From NCBI GenBank assembly GCA_028817405.1, contig JAPPPS010000135.1, positions 1 to 47,687 on the forward strand: 47,687 nucleotides of DNA, in the 5' to 3' direction. Every line of letters starts with the position of its first letter. Position 1 is the first letter of the stretch. This document shows positions 31,427 through 40,101 of this stretch, piece by piece. Position numbers and translations under genes: made by a program. The notes beneath the pieces were generated by a model that was given only the letters and a program-made list of their open reading frames with translations, was not told where the DNA came from and searched no databases. The stretch is from Gammaproteobacteria bacterium. Lineage in GTDB: Bacteria; Pseudomonadota; Gammaproteobacteria; Arenicellales; Poriferihabitantaceae.

Positions 31427-32469
31427 AGCAATTTACCGTTTTCCAATTCAAGTTGCCGCTTGGCGTATTGCAGAAATTCCTTGTTCAGTTCATAGCCCAC
31501 GCCGTTGCGGTTTTCCAGGGCCGCGGCGCGCAGAGTGGTGCCGCTACCGCAGAATGGGTCGAGGATTGTCTCGCCGACAAAACTGTACGCTTTGATTAAA
31601 CGCGACGGCAACTCGAACGGAAACGGCGCGACATGCGGGCGGTTTTCCCCGCTTTTTTCCGGTTTCATGAGCCAGACGTCGGAATTTTTCAGCGACAACC
31701 AAAAATCCCGGTCCAGTTTGGACTCATCCTTTTGCCGCTTGCTGACATGCCCGTATTTTTTGACCCCGGATTTTTCCATCTTGTGGAACTCCAAAATAAA
31801 CTCGTGCATGTTGTTGAGAAGTATGCCGCCGGGATAAGGATAGGTGCCGAAATGCGCGCGCACGCCGTTGGTTTTATGCCAGATGATGTCGCGCTTGAAA
31901 ACGAAGCCGATGTCTTCGCACAAGTCGATGGACTTGCCGACCAGGTTCAAAGTTCGGTAACTGTTGTTGTTTCTGACCGGCAAGTTCATGATGTTGAGAA
32001 AAAACTTGCGACCGCTTTGCAATACGCGAAACACTTCCGCCCATACTTTCCCCGTTTCCGCGAACCATTCATCCAAGTCGTGAATGTTTCCCAAGTCGCC
32101 GGCCGCGTCTTTGGAGTACATCTTGGCGTTGAAGTACGGCGGCGAAGTGATGCACAAGTGAACGCTTTCGTCTTCGATGGCGGCCATGCGGCGCGCATCG
32201 GCGCGGTACAGTTTTTGCTCGGTGCCGCGCACGCGCAACACGCTCACCGCGCCCACTTTGGCGGATTTTGCGCGCGCGCCCCCGGCCGATTTGGGCAACG
32301 CGACTTTCTTAACTTCAGCCAGCGTAAAACGGTACTGGCCGCTGGTTGATTTGTAACTTTTCAGCGCATCGCCGCGCGCTAATTTGTGCACCTCGCGGAC
32401 GCTGATGCCCAAATACGCCGCGACTTCGCCGACCGACAAATAGCCTCTGGACGCGTAATCATCCATCAT
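31423..32469 (-). CDS. DNA methyltransferase with N-terminal excisionase-like HTH domain
   Basis: The product is 348 aa from ATG 32469; a TTG at 32484 overlapping the ahcY stop and an ATG at 32466 are alternatives. Residues about 10-55 (YLSVGEVAAYLGISVREVHK then a wing with KSTSGQYRFTLAEVKK) form a MerR/excisionase-type helix-turn-helix. SPPY (109-112) and LDPFCGSGTT mark a beta-class methyltransferase, possibly N4-cytosine. The HTH may add DNA contacts or autoregulate the operon. It is downstream of ahcY and upstream of the nuclease, on one strand. Confidence 0.88.
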   Translation of the reverse strand: MMDDYASRGYLSVGEVAAYLGISVREVHKLARGDALKSYKSTSGQYRFTLAEVKKVALPKSAGGARAKSAKVGAVSVLRVRGTEQKLYRADARRMAAIEDESVHLCITSPPYFNAKMYSKDAAGDLGNIHDLDEWFAETGKVWAEVFRVLQSGRKFFLNIMNLPVRNNNSYRTLNLVGKSIDLCEDIGFVFKRDIIWHKTNGVRAHFGTYPYPGGILLNNMHEFILEFHKMEKSGVKKYGHVSKRQKDESKLDRDFWLSLKNSDVWLMKPEKSGENRPHVAPFPFELPSRLIKAYSFVGETILDPFCGSGTTLRAAALENRNGVGYELNKEFLQYAKRQLELENGKLL

Positions 32470-32480
32470 CGCCACCGCCG

Positions 32481-33923
32481 TCAATACCGGTAATGCGCCG
32501 GTTTATACGGGCCGTCGGCCGGGACGCTGATGTAGTCGGCTTGTTGTTCGGTGAGCGCGGTCAGGCGCGCGCCGATTTTGTCCAGGTGCAGGCGGGCGAC
32601 TTCTTCGTCGAGGCGTTTGGGCAGGACATGCACTTCGTTGCCGTAGTCGCCGCTGTCGCGGTCGCGCCACAGTTCGATTTGCGCCAGCACTTGGTTGGTG
32701 AAACTGTTGGACATGACAAAACTCGGATGGCCGGTGGCGCAGCCCAAGTTAACCAGCCGGCCTTCGGCGAGCAAAGTGATGCGGTTGCCGTTCGGCAGAA
32801 TGATTTGGTCGACTTGCGGTTTGATGTTTTCCCATTCGTACTGCCGCATCGATGCGATGTCGATTTCGTTGTCGAAGTGGCCGATGTTGCAGACGATGGA
32901 TTCATTTTTCATGCGCAGCATCTGCTCATGCGTGATGACATGAAAATTGCCGGTGGCGGTGACGAAGATGTCGACCGCGTCGCACACTTCGTCCATGCGC
33001 ACCACGCGGTAGCCTTCCATCGCCGCCTGCAGCGCGCAAATCGGGTCGATTTCGCTGACCCACACGGTCGCGCCCAAGCCGCGCAACGACTGCGCGCAGC
33101 CTTTGCCGACATCGCCGTAGCCGAGCACCAGCGCGATTTTGCCCGCGACCATGACATCGGTGGCGCGCTTGATGCCGTCGACCAACGATTCGCGGCAGCC
33201 GTATAAGTTGTCGAACTTGGATTTGGTGACCGAGTCGTTGACATTGATGGCGGGGAACGGCAGTTGCCCCTGCGCCGCCATCTGGTACAAACGGTTGACG
33301 CCGGTGGTGGTCTCTTCGGTGACGCCGCGGATGTTCGCCAAGCGGCGGCTGTACCAATTGCGGTCGGTTTTCAGGCGCGATTTAATGGCGGCGAACAGCG
33401 CGGTTTCCTCGTCGCCGCCGGGGTGCTCGAGCGCGCTCGCGTCTTGCTCCGCTTTGGCGCCGAGGATTAACAGCAGCGTCGCGTCGCCGCCGTCGTCGAG
33501 AATCATGTTGGGGCCTTCCGCCTCACCGGCGCCGCCCCATTCCATGATGCGGTGCGTGAATTCCCAGTATTGCTCCAGCGACTCGCCCTTGAACGCGAAC
33601 ACCGGCACGCCGCCGCCGGCGATGGCCGCGGCCGCGTGGTCTTGAGTCGAGAAAATGTTGCACGACGCCCACCGCACTTGCGCGCCCAACGCGGTCAGCG
33701 TCTCAATCAGCACCGCGGTTTGGATGGTCATGTGCAGCGAGCCGGCGATGCGCGCGCCGGCCAGCGGCTGCGCGCCGGCGTATTTTTCCCGCACCGCCAT
33801 CAAGCCCGGCATCTCGGTTTGGGCTATGCGAATTTCCTTGCGCCCCCAGTCGGCGAGGGACAAGTCGGCGACATGATAATCGGGCTGGTCAGCGTGCAAA
33901 ACTTGCGCGGTTTGGGTGGACAT
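32481..33923 (-). CDS. ahcY: S-adenosylhomocysteine hydrolase
   Basis: The product is 480 aa and splits the methylation by-product SAH into adenosine and homocysteine. The NAD-binding loop [11 protein letters not shown] and the C-terminal [18 protein letters not shown]...PYKPAHYRY are present. Length fits the long form with the extra ~40-residue insert. GGAG lies 6 bp before the ATG. It is transcribed after metK (67 bp gap) and before the HTH-methyltransferase, whose possible TTG start overlaps its stop codon. Confidence 0.97.
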   Translation of the reverse strand: MSTQTAQVLHADQPDYHVADLSLADWGRKEIRIAQTEMPGLMAVREKYAGAQPLAGARIAGSLHMTIQTAVLIETLTALGAQVRWASCNIFSTQDHAAAAIAGGGVPVFAFKGESLEQYWEFTHRIMEWGGAGEAEGPNMILDDGGDATLLLILGAKAEQDASALEHPGGDEETALFAAIKSRLKTDRNWYSRRLANIRGVTEETTTGVNRLYQMAAQGQLPFPAINVNDSVTKSKFDNLYGCRESLVDGIKRATDVMVAGKIALVLGYGDVGKGCAQSLRGLGATVWVSEIDPICALQAAMEGYRVVRMDEVCDAVDIFVTATGNFHVITHEQMLRMKNESIVCNIGHFDNEIDIASMRQYEWENIKPQVDQIILPNGNRITLLAEGRLVNLGCATGHPSFVMSNSFTNQVLAQIELWRDRDSGDYGNEVHVLPKRLDEEVARLHLDKIGARLTALTEQQADYISVPADGPYKPAHYRY

Positions 33924-33963
33924 GTTGTTCTCCGGTCGGTGTTGAAGCGGGGTAAAGAATCGG

Positions 33964-33999
33964 GGTTAGGAATCGGGTTAGGAATCACGGTTAGGAATC
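33964..33999. repeat. Three copies of an 11-bp repeat between metK and ahcY
   Basis: GGTTAGGAATC occurs exactly at 33964-33974, 33976-33986 and 33989-33999, with a degenerate fourth copy before them. The metK stop codon lies inside the third copy. It could be a slippage-prone spacer. Confidence 0.85.
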
Positions 34000-35163
34000 G
34001 AGTCCGGCGGCGTCGCGCAATGCATCCGCCACATCGGTTTTCTCCCAGGTGAAATCGTCGTCGCTGCGGCCGAAATGGCCGTACGCCGCGGTTTTGCGGT
34101 ACATCGGCCGCAGCAAATCGAGGCGCTGCACGATGGCTTTTGGGCGCAGGTCGAAGTGCGCGTCGATGAGTTTTTCGATGTCGCGGTCGGGGATTTTGCC
34201 GCTGCCGAAAGTTTCCACCATGACCGACACCGGGCGCGCCACGCCGATGGCGTATGCGACCTGCACCTCGCATTTGTCAGCCAACCCCGCGGCCACCACA
34301 TTCTTCGCCACATGCCGGGTGGCGTAGGCGGCCGAGCGGTCCACCTTGGACGGGTCCTTGCCGGAGAACGCGCCGCCGCCGTGGTGCGCGCTGCCGCCGT
34401 AAGTGTCGACGATGATTTTGCGCCCGGTCAGGCCGCAGTCGCCGACCGGCCCGCCGATGACGAAACGCCCGGTGGGGTTGACCAAAAACCGCGTGTCGCC
34501 GGTCACCAAATCGGCCGGCAGCACCGGCTTGATGATTTCCTCGATGACCGCCTCCGACAACTCGCCGTGCGCGACGCCGTCCTCGTGCTGGGTGGACAAC
34601 ACCACGGTGTCAACCGCCTTCACCTTGCCGTCGACATACCGCACCGTCACCTGCGATTTCGCGTCCGGACGCAGCCACGGCAGTTTGCCGGCCTTGCGCG
34701 CTTGCGCCTGTTTTTCCACCAAGCGGTGCGCGGTTGTGATGGGGAACGGCATCAACACATCGGTCTCGGCGCAGGCGTAGCCGTACATCAATCCTTGGTC
34801 GCCGGCGCCTTGGTCGAGGTCCAGCCCCTCGCCTTCGTTGACGCCTTGCGCGATGTCCGGCGATTGTTTGTCGACCGACACTAACACCGCGCAACTGCCG
34901 GCGTCGAAGCCCATCTCGGACGAGGTGTAGCCGATGTCGGCGATGGTGTCGCGCACCACGGCCGGAAAATCCACCGCCGCGGCGGAGGTGATTTCGCCGG
35001 ACACGACCACCATGCCGGTGTTAACCAGCGTCTCGCAGCCGGCCCGCGTCAGCGGGTCCTGCGCCAGATGCGCGTCCAGCAGCGCATCCGACACCTGGTC
35101 GGCGACTTTGTCAGGATGCCCTTCGGAGACCGACTCCGAAGTGAACAGAAAAGAATGGGACAT
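33991..35163 (-). CDS. metK: S-adenosylmethionine synthetase
   Basis: The product is 390 aa from ATG 35163 ([19 protein letters not shown]); an upstream start adding four residues is less likely. It makes SAM from methionine and ATP. Signatures are GHPDK (residues 15-19), the hexapeptide GAGDQG and the P-loop-like GGGAFSGKD. Together with ahcY it forms a SAM production/SAH removal pair, followed on the same strand by the R-M methyltransferase and nuclease. Its 5' leader can form a 7-bp hairpin (35186-35213). Confidence 0.98.
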   Translation of the reverse strand: MSHSFLFTSESVSEGHPDKVADQVSDALLDAHLAQDPLTRAGCETLVNTGMVVVSGEITSAAAVDFPAVVRDTIADIGYTSSEMGFDAGSCAVLVSVDKQSPDIAQGVNEGEGLDLDQGAGDQGLMYGYACAETDVLMPFPITTAHRLVEKQAQARKAGKLPWLRPDAKSQVTVRYVDGKVKAVDTVVLSTQHEDGVAHGELSEAVIEEIIKPVLPADLVTGDTRFLVNPTGRFVIGGPVGDCGLTGRKIIVDTYGGSAHHGGGAFSGKDPSKVDRSAAYATRHVAKNVVAAGLADKCEVQVAYAIGVARPVSVMVETFGSGKIPDRDIEKLIDAHFDLRPKAIVQRLDLLRPMYRKTAAYGHFGRSDDDFTWEKTDVADALRDAAGLDS

Positions 35164-35185
35164 GGGAAAAACCACAGGTTGTTAT

Positions 35186-35213
35186 CCCCGCCGATGATAG
35201 CACAAAGGCGGGG
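35186..35213 (-). promoter_or_regulatory. Hairpin or extended -10 in the metK leader
   Basis: CCCCGCC/GGCGGGG (7 bp, 14-nt loop) lies 22 bp upstream of the metK start. The loop holds TGCTATCAT on the minus strand, an extended -10-like element, so the region may be promoter rather than RNA structure. I could not match it to a known SAM or SAH riboswitch. Confidence 0.4.
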
Positions 35214-35398
35214 AGGGTGACGGCGCTCGCCTGGCGGCGGCTTTATCCGCCGCGCCGGGCCGTGGCCGCGCCGCGGCCGCGCCGCAATCGCCGCTGCGTT
35301 GTGGTAGAGTCGCGCCCGCAACTGCGACGCCAACATCCGCCGCCGCGCCGGAATCCGTTACTATCGCCGCGCCGAAAACCACCATCTCGTTTAGCACC

Positions 35399-35986
35399 AT
35401 GTTCGCCTCCAGCCAGCCGATTCTTCGGACCGATGCCGCGGGGATGCCGTTGGAGTGGATTGATTTCCGCCGCGCGGTGACCCTGCATTGCCTCGGCCAG
35501 GTGGCGTATACCTGCGGCGAAAATTCGCTGCGCTTGTTCGGCGGCATCAACCGCGCCAGCGGGCGGCGGAGTTGCATCGACATCAATTCCATCATCGCCA
35601 CCCGCGGCGATTCGCATGCGGTGAGCAAACTGCGCGAGAGTTATGTGCCGCCGCTGCACAACCTGCCGCTGTTCCAGCGCGACGGCCGGATGTGCATGTA
35701 TTGCGGCGAGCGCTTCTCGCACCGTCACCTGTCGCGCGACCATGTTACGCCGCTGAGCCAGGGCGGCGGCGACTCGTGGAATAATGTGGTCACCGCCTGC
35801 GTCAGATGCAACAACCGCAAGGCCGGCGGCACGCCGCAGCAGGCCGGCATGGAGTTGTTGGCGGTGCCGTTCACGCCCACCCACGCCGAGTATATCTACC
35901 TGCAGGGGCGGCGCGTGTTGGCCGACCAGATGGAGTTCTTGCGCGCGCATTTCCCGCGCTCCAGTCCGCTGCACCGGCGCGTTTGA
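35399..35986 (+). CDS. HNH endonuclease family protein
   Basis: The product is 195 aa. The HNH module lies at 99-140: zinc Cys C99/C102 (CMYC), catalytic D114-H115 (SRDHVTPLSQGG), N128/N129, and C134/C137-N138 (CVRCNNRK). The N-terminal 80 residues form a conserved domain of unknown role. Standalone proteins of this type are common in gammaproteobacterial chromosomes without a cognate methyltransferase, so this is probably not part of the neighbouring R-M locus. It is divergent from metK. Confidence 0.9.
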   Translation: MFASSQPILRTDAAGMPLEWIDFRRAVTLHCLGQVAYTCGENSLRLFGGINRASGRRSCIDINSIIATRGDSHAVSKLRESYVPPLHNLPLFQRDGRMCMYCGERFSHRHLSRDHVTPLSQGGGDSWNNVVTACVRCNNRKAGGTPQQAGMELLAVPFTPTHAEYIYLQGRRVLADQMEFLRAHFPRSSPLHRRV

Positions 35987-36140
35987 GGCGACGGTTCGCG
36001 ACGCTTCGGCGATTCGACGCTGCGTTGATTCGCCGCGCCGCGCGCCGCAATTCATCCGCCATTTCACCGGCAATTTCGACCGCAACCCACCCGCAATTCC
36101 GCAACCCACCCACAACCCACCCGCCAACGAGAGCACCGTC

Positions 36141-37133
36141 ATGTCCGCCTTCCGCGCTTTTCGCATCAACCAAACCGACGGCAAAATCGCCGCCGCCTTC
36201 GAGTCACTCACCGTGGACGACCTGACCGCCGGCGAGGTGGTCATCCGCGTCTCGTGGTCGGGCATCAACTTCAAGGACGCGCTGGCCGCCACCGGGCGCG
36301 GCAAAATCCTGCGCCAGTATCCGCTGAACGGCGGCATCGACCTGGCCGGCACGGTGATGCAATCCGCCGACCCGCGCCACCGCGAGGGCGACCAAGTGCT
36401 GGTGTGCAGCGCCGGCTTGTCCGAGACCGTGGACGGCGGCTATTCGGAAGTCGCGCGCGTGGCCGCGGACTCGGTGGTGCCGCTGCCGCCGGGCTTGAGC
36501 GCGCGCGAGGCCATGGCGCTCGGCACCGCCGGCTTCACCGCGGCCCTGGCGGTGTCGCGCATGCAGCACAACGGCTTGCGCCCGGACATGGGGCCGGTGG
36601 TGGTCACCGGCGCCTCCGGCGGCGTCGGCAGCGTCGCCATCAGCGTGTTGGCGGCGCTCGGCTATTCCGTGACCGCCTTCACCGGCAAAACCGCGCAGCA
36701 CGATTATTTGCGCGACCTCGGCGCCAGCGATTTCATCGACCGCCACAGCGCGGAGATGGGCGAGCGCCCGCTGGAAAAAGCGCTGTGGGGCGGCGCGGTG
36801 GACAACGCCGGCGGGCGCACCCTGTCGTGGCTGACCCGCACCGTGCGCCCGCGCGGCAGCATCGCCTCCATCGGCTTGGTGGAAGACCACGCGTTTTCCA
36901 CCTCGGTGATGCCGTTCATTCTGCGCGGCGTGTCGCTGCTCGGCGTGAATGTGCTGGAAATCACCGTGGACGAGCGCGACACGCTGTGGGCGCGGTTGGG
37001 CGACGACCTGAAGCCGCCGCAGTTGGCGCGCATCGTCACCCGCGAGGTGGCGTTCGACGACTTGCCCGGCGCGTTCGACGGTTACTTCGACGGCTCGCAC
37101 TTCGGCCGCGCGGTGGTGAAAATCGGCGACTAA
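36141..37133 (+). CDS. acuI: YhdH/AcuI-type NADPH-dependent acrylyl-CoA reductase
   Basis: The product is a 330-aa medium-chain dehydrogenase/reductase without the catalytic zinc ligands, from ATG 36141. It begins FRAFRINQTDGKI and has the NADPH-binding loop VTGASGGVGSVAISVLAALGY. This family reduces acrylyl-CoA to propionyl-CoA and protects against acrylate produced during dimethylsulfoniopropionate breakdown; housekeeping YhdH quinone-reductase-like roles also exist. No DMSP lyase is in the window. Confidence 0.9.
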   Translation: MSAFRAFRINQTDGKIAAAFESLTVDDLTAGEVVIRVSWSGINFKDALAATGRGKILRQYPLNGGIDLAGTVMQSADPRHREGDQVLVCSAGLSETVDGGYSEVARVAADSVVPLPPGLSAREAMALGTAGFTAALAVSRMQHNGLRPDMGPVVVTGASGGVGSVAISVLAALGYSVTAFTGKTAQHDYLRDLGASDFIDRHSAEMGERPLEKALWGGAVDNAGGRTLSWLTRTVRPRGSIASIGLVEDHAFSTSVMPFILRGVSLLGVNVLEITVDERDTLWARLGDDLKPPQLARIVTREVAFDDLPGAFDGYFDGSHFGRAVVKIGD

Positions 37134-37264
37134 TCGGCGACTGAGTTTTCGCGGCAACGCCGGTTACGCCGGTCACGGTCGCGGTCGCGGTTGCGGTCGC
37201 CGGCTGCCGGCGCGCCGCCGTTTCCCCTTCCCTTCCTCTCCATTCCCCACCTTTCACGAGTCCC

Positions 37265-38158
37265 ATGTCCGATTCCACCGCGCAATTTGAGAAGGCCGGC
37301 CACGCGCCCGGCTTCATCGCCGCCCTCGACCAGAGCGGCGGCAGCACGCCCAAGGCCCTGCTTTTGTACGGCATCGCCGAGGACGCGTACGCCGGCGAGG
37401 CCGAAATGTTCGCCAAAGTCCACGCCATGCGCGCGCGCATCATCACCAACGACGCGTTCACCGGCGATTCGATTTTGGCGGCGATTTTGTTCGAGCACAC
37501 CATGGACGGCATCATCGGCGGCAAGCCGAGCGCGCGGTATTTGTGGGAGGACAAGCGCATCATCCCGATTTTGAAAGTCGACAAGGGCCTGGCGGATGAG
37601 GCCGGCGGCGTGCAGTTGATGAACCCCAACCCGGGCCTCGACGCGTTGCTGGACCGCGCGCTCGAACACGGCATTTTCGGCACCAAAATGCGCTCGATGA
37701 TTAAACGCGCAGACGCCGGCGGCATCGCGGCCGTGGTGGAGCAGCAATTCGAAATCGGCCAGGCGATTTTGGCGCGCGGCCTAACGCCGATTATCGAGCC
37801 GGAAGTGGACATCCACTCGCCGCAAAAAGCCGAGGCCGAGGCGATTTTGCAGGCGCAACTCATCGCGCATTTGGATGCCCTCGGCGACGGCAAGAAAGTG
37901 ATGCTGAAACTGACCCTGCCGGACACCGCGGATTTGTACCGCGACTGCGCCGCGCATCCGAACTGCCTGCGCATGGCGGCGTTGTCCGGCGGTTACAGCC
38001 GCGCCGAAGCCTGCGCCCGCCTGGCCGAAAACCGCGGCATGGTCGCCAGTTTTTCGCGCGCGCTGACCGAAGGCCTGTCGGTCAGCCAAACCGACGCCGA
38101 GTTCACCGCCACCCTGCGCGATTCCATCGACGCGATTGCCGCGGCCTCGGCGACTTGA
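37265..38158 (+). CDS. Fructose-bisphosphate aldolase, class I
   Basis: The product is 297 aa. It is a Schiff-base aldolase that cleaves fructose 1,6-bisphosphate. Lys candidates for the active site include K104 (PILKVDKG), K141 (FGTKMRS) and K215 (VMLKLTLP), the last lying in the segment expected for the Schiff base. GFIAALDQSGGSTPK at the N-terminus is a family signature. Class I enzymes need no metal, unlike the class II aldolases of most gammaproteobacteria. It is followed by repeat sequence and tRNA-Arg(CCU). Confidence 0.93.
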   Translation: MSDSTAQFEKAGHAPGFIAALDQSGGSTPKALLLYGIAEDAYAGEAEMFAKVHAMRARIITNDAFTGDSILAAILFEHTMDGIIGGKPSARYLWEDKRIIPILKVDKGLADEAGGVQLMNPNPGLDALLDRALEHGIFGTKMRSMIKRADAGGIAAVVEQQFEIGQAILARGLTPIIEPEVDIHSPQKAEAEAILQAQLIAHLDALGDGKKVMLKLTLPDTADLYRDCAAHPNCLRMAALSGGYSRAEACARLAENRGMVASFSRALTEGLSVSQTDAEFTATLRDSIDAIAAASAT

Positions 38159-38275
38159 CGGTGCGGCGGCCAGCGGTTGCGCGACGGTTGCGGCCCGCGA
38201 TTGCGTGACGGTTGCTGCCGCGGATTGCATGACGGTAGCGTGACGGTTGCGCGACAGTTGCGCGACCGCCGGCGC
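38158..38275 (+). repeat. Degenerate GCGTGACGGTTGC repeats after fba
   Basis: Several imperfect copies of GCG(T/C)GACGGTTGC fill the gap between the aldolase gene and tRNA-Arg. There is no gene here. Confidence 0.65.
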
Positions 38276-38324
38276 GACTCGCGTTTTGCCGCCCGCGCGG
38301 CGTGACAACCGGCCACAGTTCCCG

Positions 38325-38402
38325 GCCCCGGTAGCTCAGTCCGGACAGAGCGGCCGCCTCCTAAGCGGCAGGTCGGAGGTTCAAATCCTCTCCGGGGCGC
38401 CA
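38325..38402 (+). tRNA. tRNA-Arg (CCU)
   Basis: This 78-nt cloverleaf has acceptor GCCCCGG/CCGGGGC, anticodon loop CTCCTAA in a GCCGC/GCGGC stem, T-loop TTCAAAT and encoded CCA. It reads AGG. A T8 run starts two bases after the CCA and may serve in termination. Confidence 0.96.
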
Positions 38403-38483
38403 GTTTTTTTTGTTGGGTTGCCAGCGGAGAATTGCCGCCGCGCAACGCGGCGGGGACGGTCGATGCGGCGAAAATACCTAACC

Positions 38484-38521
38484 CGCAATTGTTTGGAGCG
38501 TCCATGCTCCAAACAATTGCG
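38484..38521. repeat. Perfect 16-bp inverted repeat with 6-nt loop
   Basis: CGCAATTGTTTGGAGC (38484-38499) and its exact reverse complement (38506-38521) flank GTCCAT. It is intergenic between tRNA-Arg and thpR and lacks a following T-run, so it is not a classical terminator. It may be an operator, a cruciform or a mobile-element trace. Confidence 0.9.
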
Positions 38522-38591
38522 CTACGCGCCGGGCTTTGGATTTGCGCTATCATACCCGTCCCCGCCGCGCGCGGTTGCGCCGCGATTGGTT

Positions 38592-39137
38592 ATGCGCGTT
38601 TTCTTTGCTCTCGACATTTCGCCGCCGTTGCAGGACGCGATTGCGCGGTGGCGGGCGCGGGCGGTGGCGGCGGCCGGGCGCGCGGTGCGGCCCGGCAATT
38701 TTCACATCACCTTGCATTTTCTCGGCGACATTGCGCCGCGCCAACTCGACTTGCTGTGCGCCGAGGCTGAGCGCATCCGCGCCGATGCTTTCGACTTGCG
38801 CCTCGACCAGTGCGGCTGGTTCCCTCGGCCCGGCATTTTCCACATCTGCCCCGGCGACATCCCCGCGCCGTTGGCCGAGTTGGCTGCGGCGACGCGCAAG
38901 GCGGCGCGCAATGTCGAGCGTCAGAGCGCGCGCCAGGCCGGCGCCGCGGCGCCAAAATCGCGCAAGCCGTATGCGCCGCACTTGACGCTGTTTCGCCTCT
39001 GCCGCGTACGCCCGCCGTTGCCAACCGCGCGGCCGGACTTCACTGTCGCGTGCGACGGTTTTACCTTGTTCGAGTCGGTCGCGGTCGCCGACGGTGTGCG
39101 CTATCAACCGCTGCAACATTGGCGCGCGCAAGCATGA
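38592..39137 (+). CDS. thpR: RNA 2',3'-cyclic phosphodiesterase (ThpR/LigT family)
   Basis: The product is 181 aa from ATG 38592, beginning MRVFFALDISPPLQDAI. The two HxTx motifs of the 2H phosphoesterase fold are present: HITL (38-41) and HLTL (in YAPHLTLFRL). The enzyme opens 2',3'-cyclic phosphate RNA ends. The open frame continues upstream across the tRNA and inverted repeat, which is not coding. Its stop overlaps the next start by 4 bp (ATGA). Confidence 0.92.
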   Translation: MRVFFALDISPPLQDAIARWRARAVAAAGRAVRPGNFHITLHFLGDIAPRQLDLLCAEAERIRADAFDLRLDQCGWFPRPGIFHICPGDIPAPLAELAAATRKAARNVERQSARQAGAAAPKSRKPYAPHLTLFRLCRVRPPLPTARPDFTVACDGFTLFESVAVADGVRYQPLQHWRAQA

Positions 39138-39730
39138 GCGACACGCTGTTCACCGTCGGCCATTCCACGCATTCGACCGCGCACTTCATCGCGCTGTTGC
39201 AACGCCACGGTGTCGAAGCGGTGGTCGATGTCAGGTCGGTGCCGCATAGCGCATACAACCCGCAGTTCAACCGCGACGCGCTGCAAAAATCCTTGCGCGA
39301 CAACGCAATTCAGTATGTGTTCTTGGGCCGCGAGTTGGGCGCGCGCAGCGACAACCCCGCGTGTTATGTCGACGGCAAAGTGCAGTTTAAGTTGCTCGCC
39401 GCGCAACCGTTATTCGCGCGCGGCATCGAACGATTGCGGCGCGGCATGGCGCAATACCGCGTGGCGATTATGTGCGCCGAGAAAGACCCGCTCACTTGCC
39501 ACCGCATGATTTTAGTCTGCCGCCGCATGCGCGCGTTGGCGTCGATTCAACACATCCTCGACGACGGTGCGCTCGAGTCGCACGCGCATGCCGAACGCCG
39601 GCTGCGCGAGAAGTTGGGAATTCACGCCGACTTGCTGCGCGACGAGAAGCAGAGCATCGAAGATGCGTACGATGCGCAAGGCCGGCGGATGGGTTACGCG
39701 AAGAAAACCCCGGGCGATGATTCCGGGTAA
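39134..39730 (+). CDS. DUF488 family protein
   Basis: The product is 198 aa from ATG 39134, overlapping thpR by 4 bp. TVGHSTHSTAHFIALLQRHGV and VVDVRSVPHSAYNPQFN are the DUF488 hallmarks, and CAEKDPLTCHR carries the conserved Cys/His segment. Function is not established. It converges on yggX with 4 bp between stops. Confidence 0.9.
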   Translation: MSDTLFTVGHSTHSTAHFIALLQRHGVEAVVDVRSVPHSAYNPQFNRDALQKSLRDNAIQYVFLGRELGARSDNPACYVDGKVQFKLLAAQPLFARGIERLRRGMAQYRVAIMCAEKDPLTCHRMILVCRRMRALASIQHILDDGALESHAHAERRLREKLGIHADLLRDEKQSIEDAYDAQGRRMGYAKKTPGDDSG

Positions 39731-39734
39731 ACCG

Positions 39735-40040
39735 TTACCGCCCAGGTGGCCCGGGTTGCCCAGGCCCGGCCGCGTGAAAACCGGCCGGCGCGTGGCCGTA
39801 GTCGCCTTCGCCGAAGAAGAATCCTTTCATGTGTTTTTCAATCAACTCCAGCGCGCGCGGGTCGGCGGTGTTGAGACCGTTCTCGTTGATGATGGCGGTT
39901 AGTCGCTGCAGCCACATGGTCCAGCCCTGCTTCGACACATTCGCAAACACGCGCTGACCCAACTCGCCAGGATACGGCGGCGCGTCGAGCGCTTCCGCTT
40001 CCGCGTTCAAGACCACGCAGTGGACGGTGTTGTCGGGCAT
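39735..40040 (-). CDS. Fe(II)-trafficking / oxidative damage protection protein YggX
   Basis: The product is a 101-aa small protein of the YggX family, which protects iron-sulfur enzymes from oxidation. Recognisable parts are C8 near the N-terminus, PPYPGELGQRVFANVSKQGW (21-40), and LINEN-like IINENGLN. The C-terminal Gly/Pro tail is extra. In E. coli it follows mutY; here it stands between the DUF488 and DUF3047 genes. Confidence 0.92.
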   Translation of the reverse strand: MPDNTVHCVVLNAEAEALDAPPYPGELGQRVFANVSKQGWTMWLQRLTAIINENGLNTADPRALELIEKHMKGFFFGEGDYGHAPAGFHAAGPGQPGPPGR

Positions 40041-40101
40041 GTGATTCGTTGTTGAGCGGGTTGAGTCGCGATTATAGAGCGGCGCGGTCGTTGTTGCGCG
40101 G

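Noticed and set aside
33924-33990. SAH riboswitch upstream of ahcY
   Set aside because: The 67-bp gap is short and made of GGTTAGGAATC repeats with no plausible pseudoknot.
35164-35398. SAM or SAH riboswitch upstream of metK
   Set aside because: Only a simple 7-bp hairpin is visible; no conserved core of a known class was recognised.
35399-35986. HNH protein as part of the neighbouring R-M locus
   Set aside because: It is divergent from metK, carries no adjacent methyltransferase, and belongs to a widespread standalone type.
38325-38590. Prophage or island attachment site at tRNA-Arg(CCU)
   Set aside because: There is no integrase, no duplicated tRNA end, and the downstream genes are ordinary chromosomal ones.
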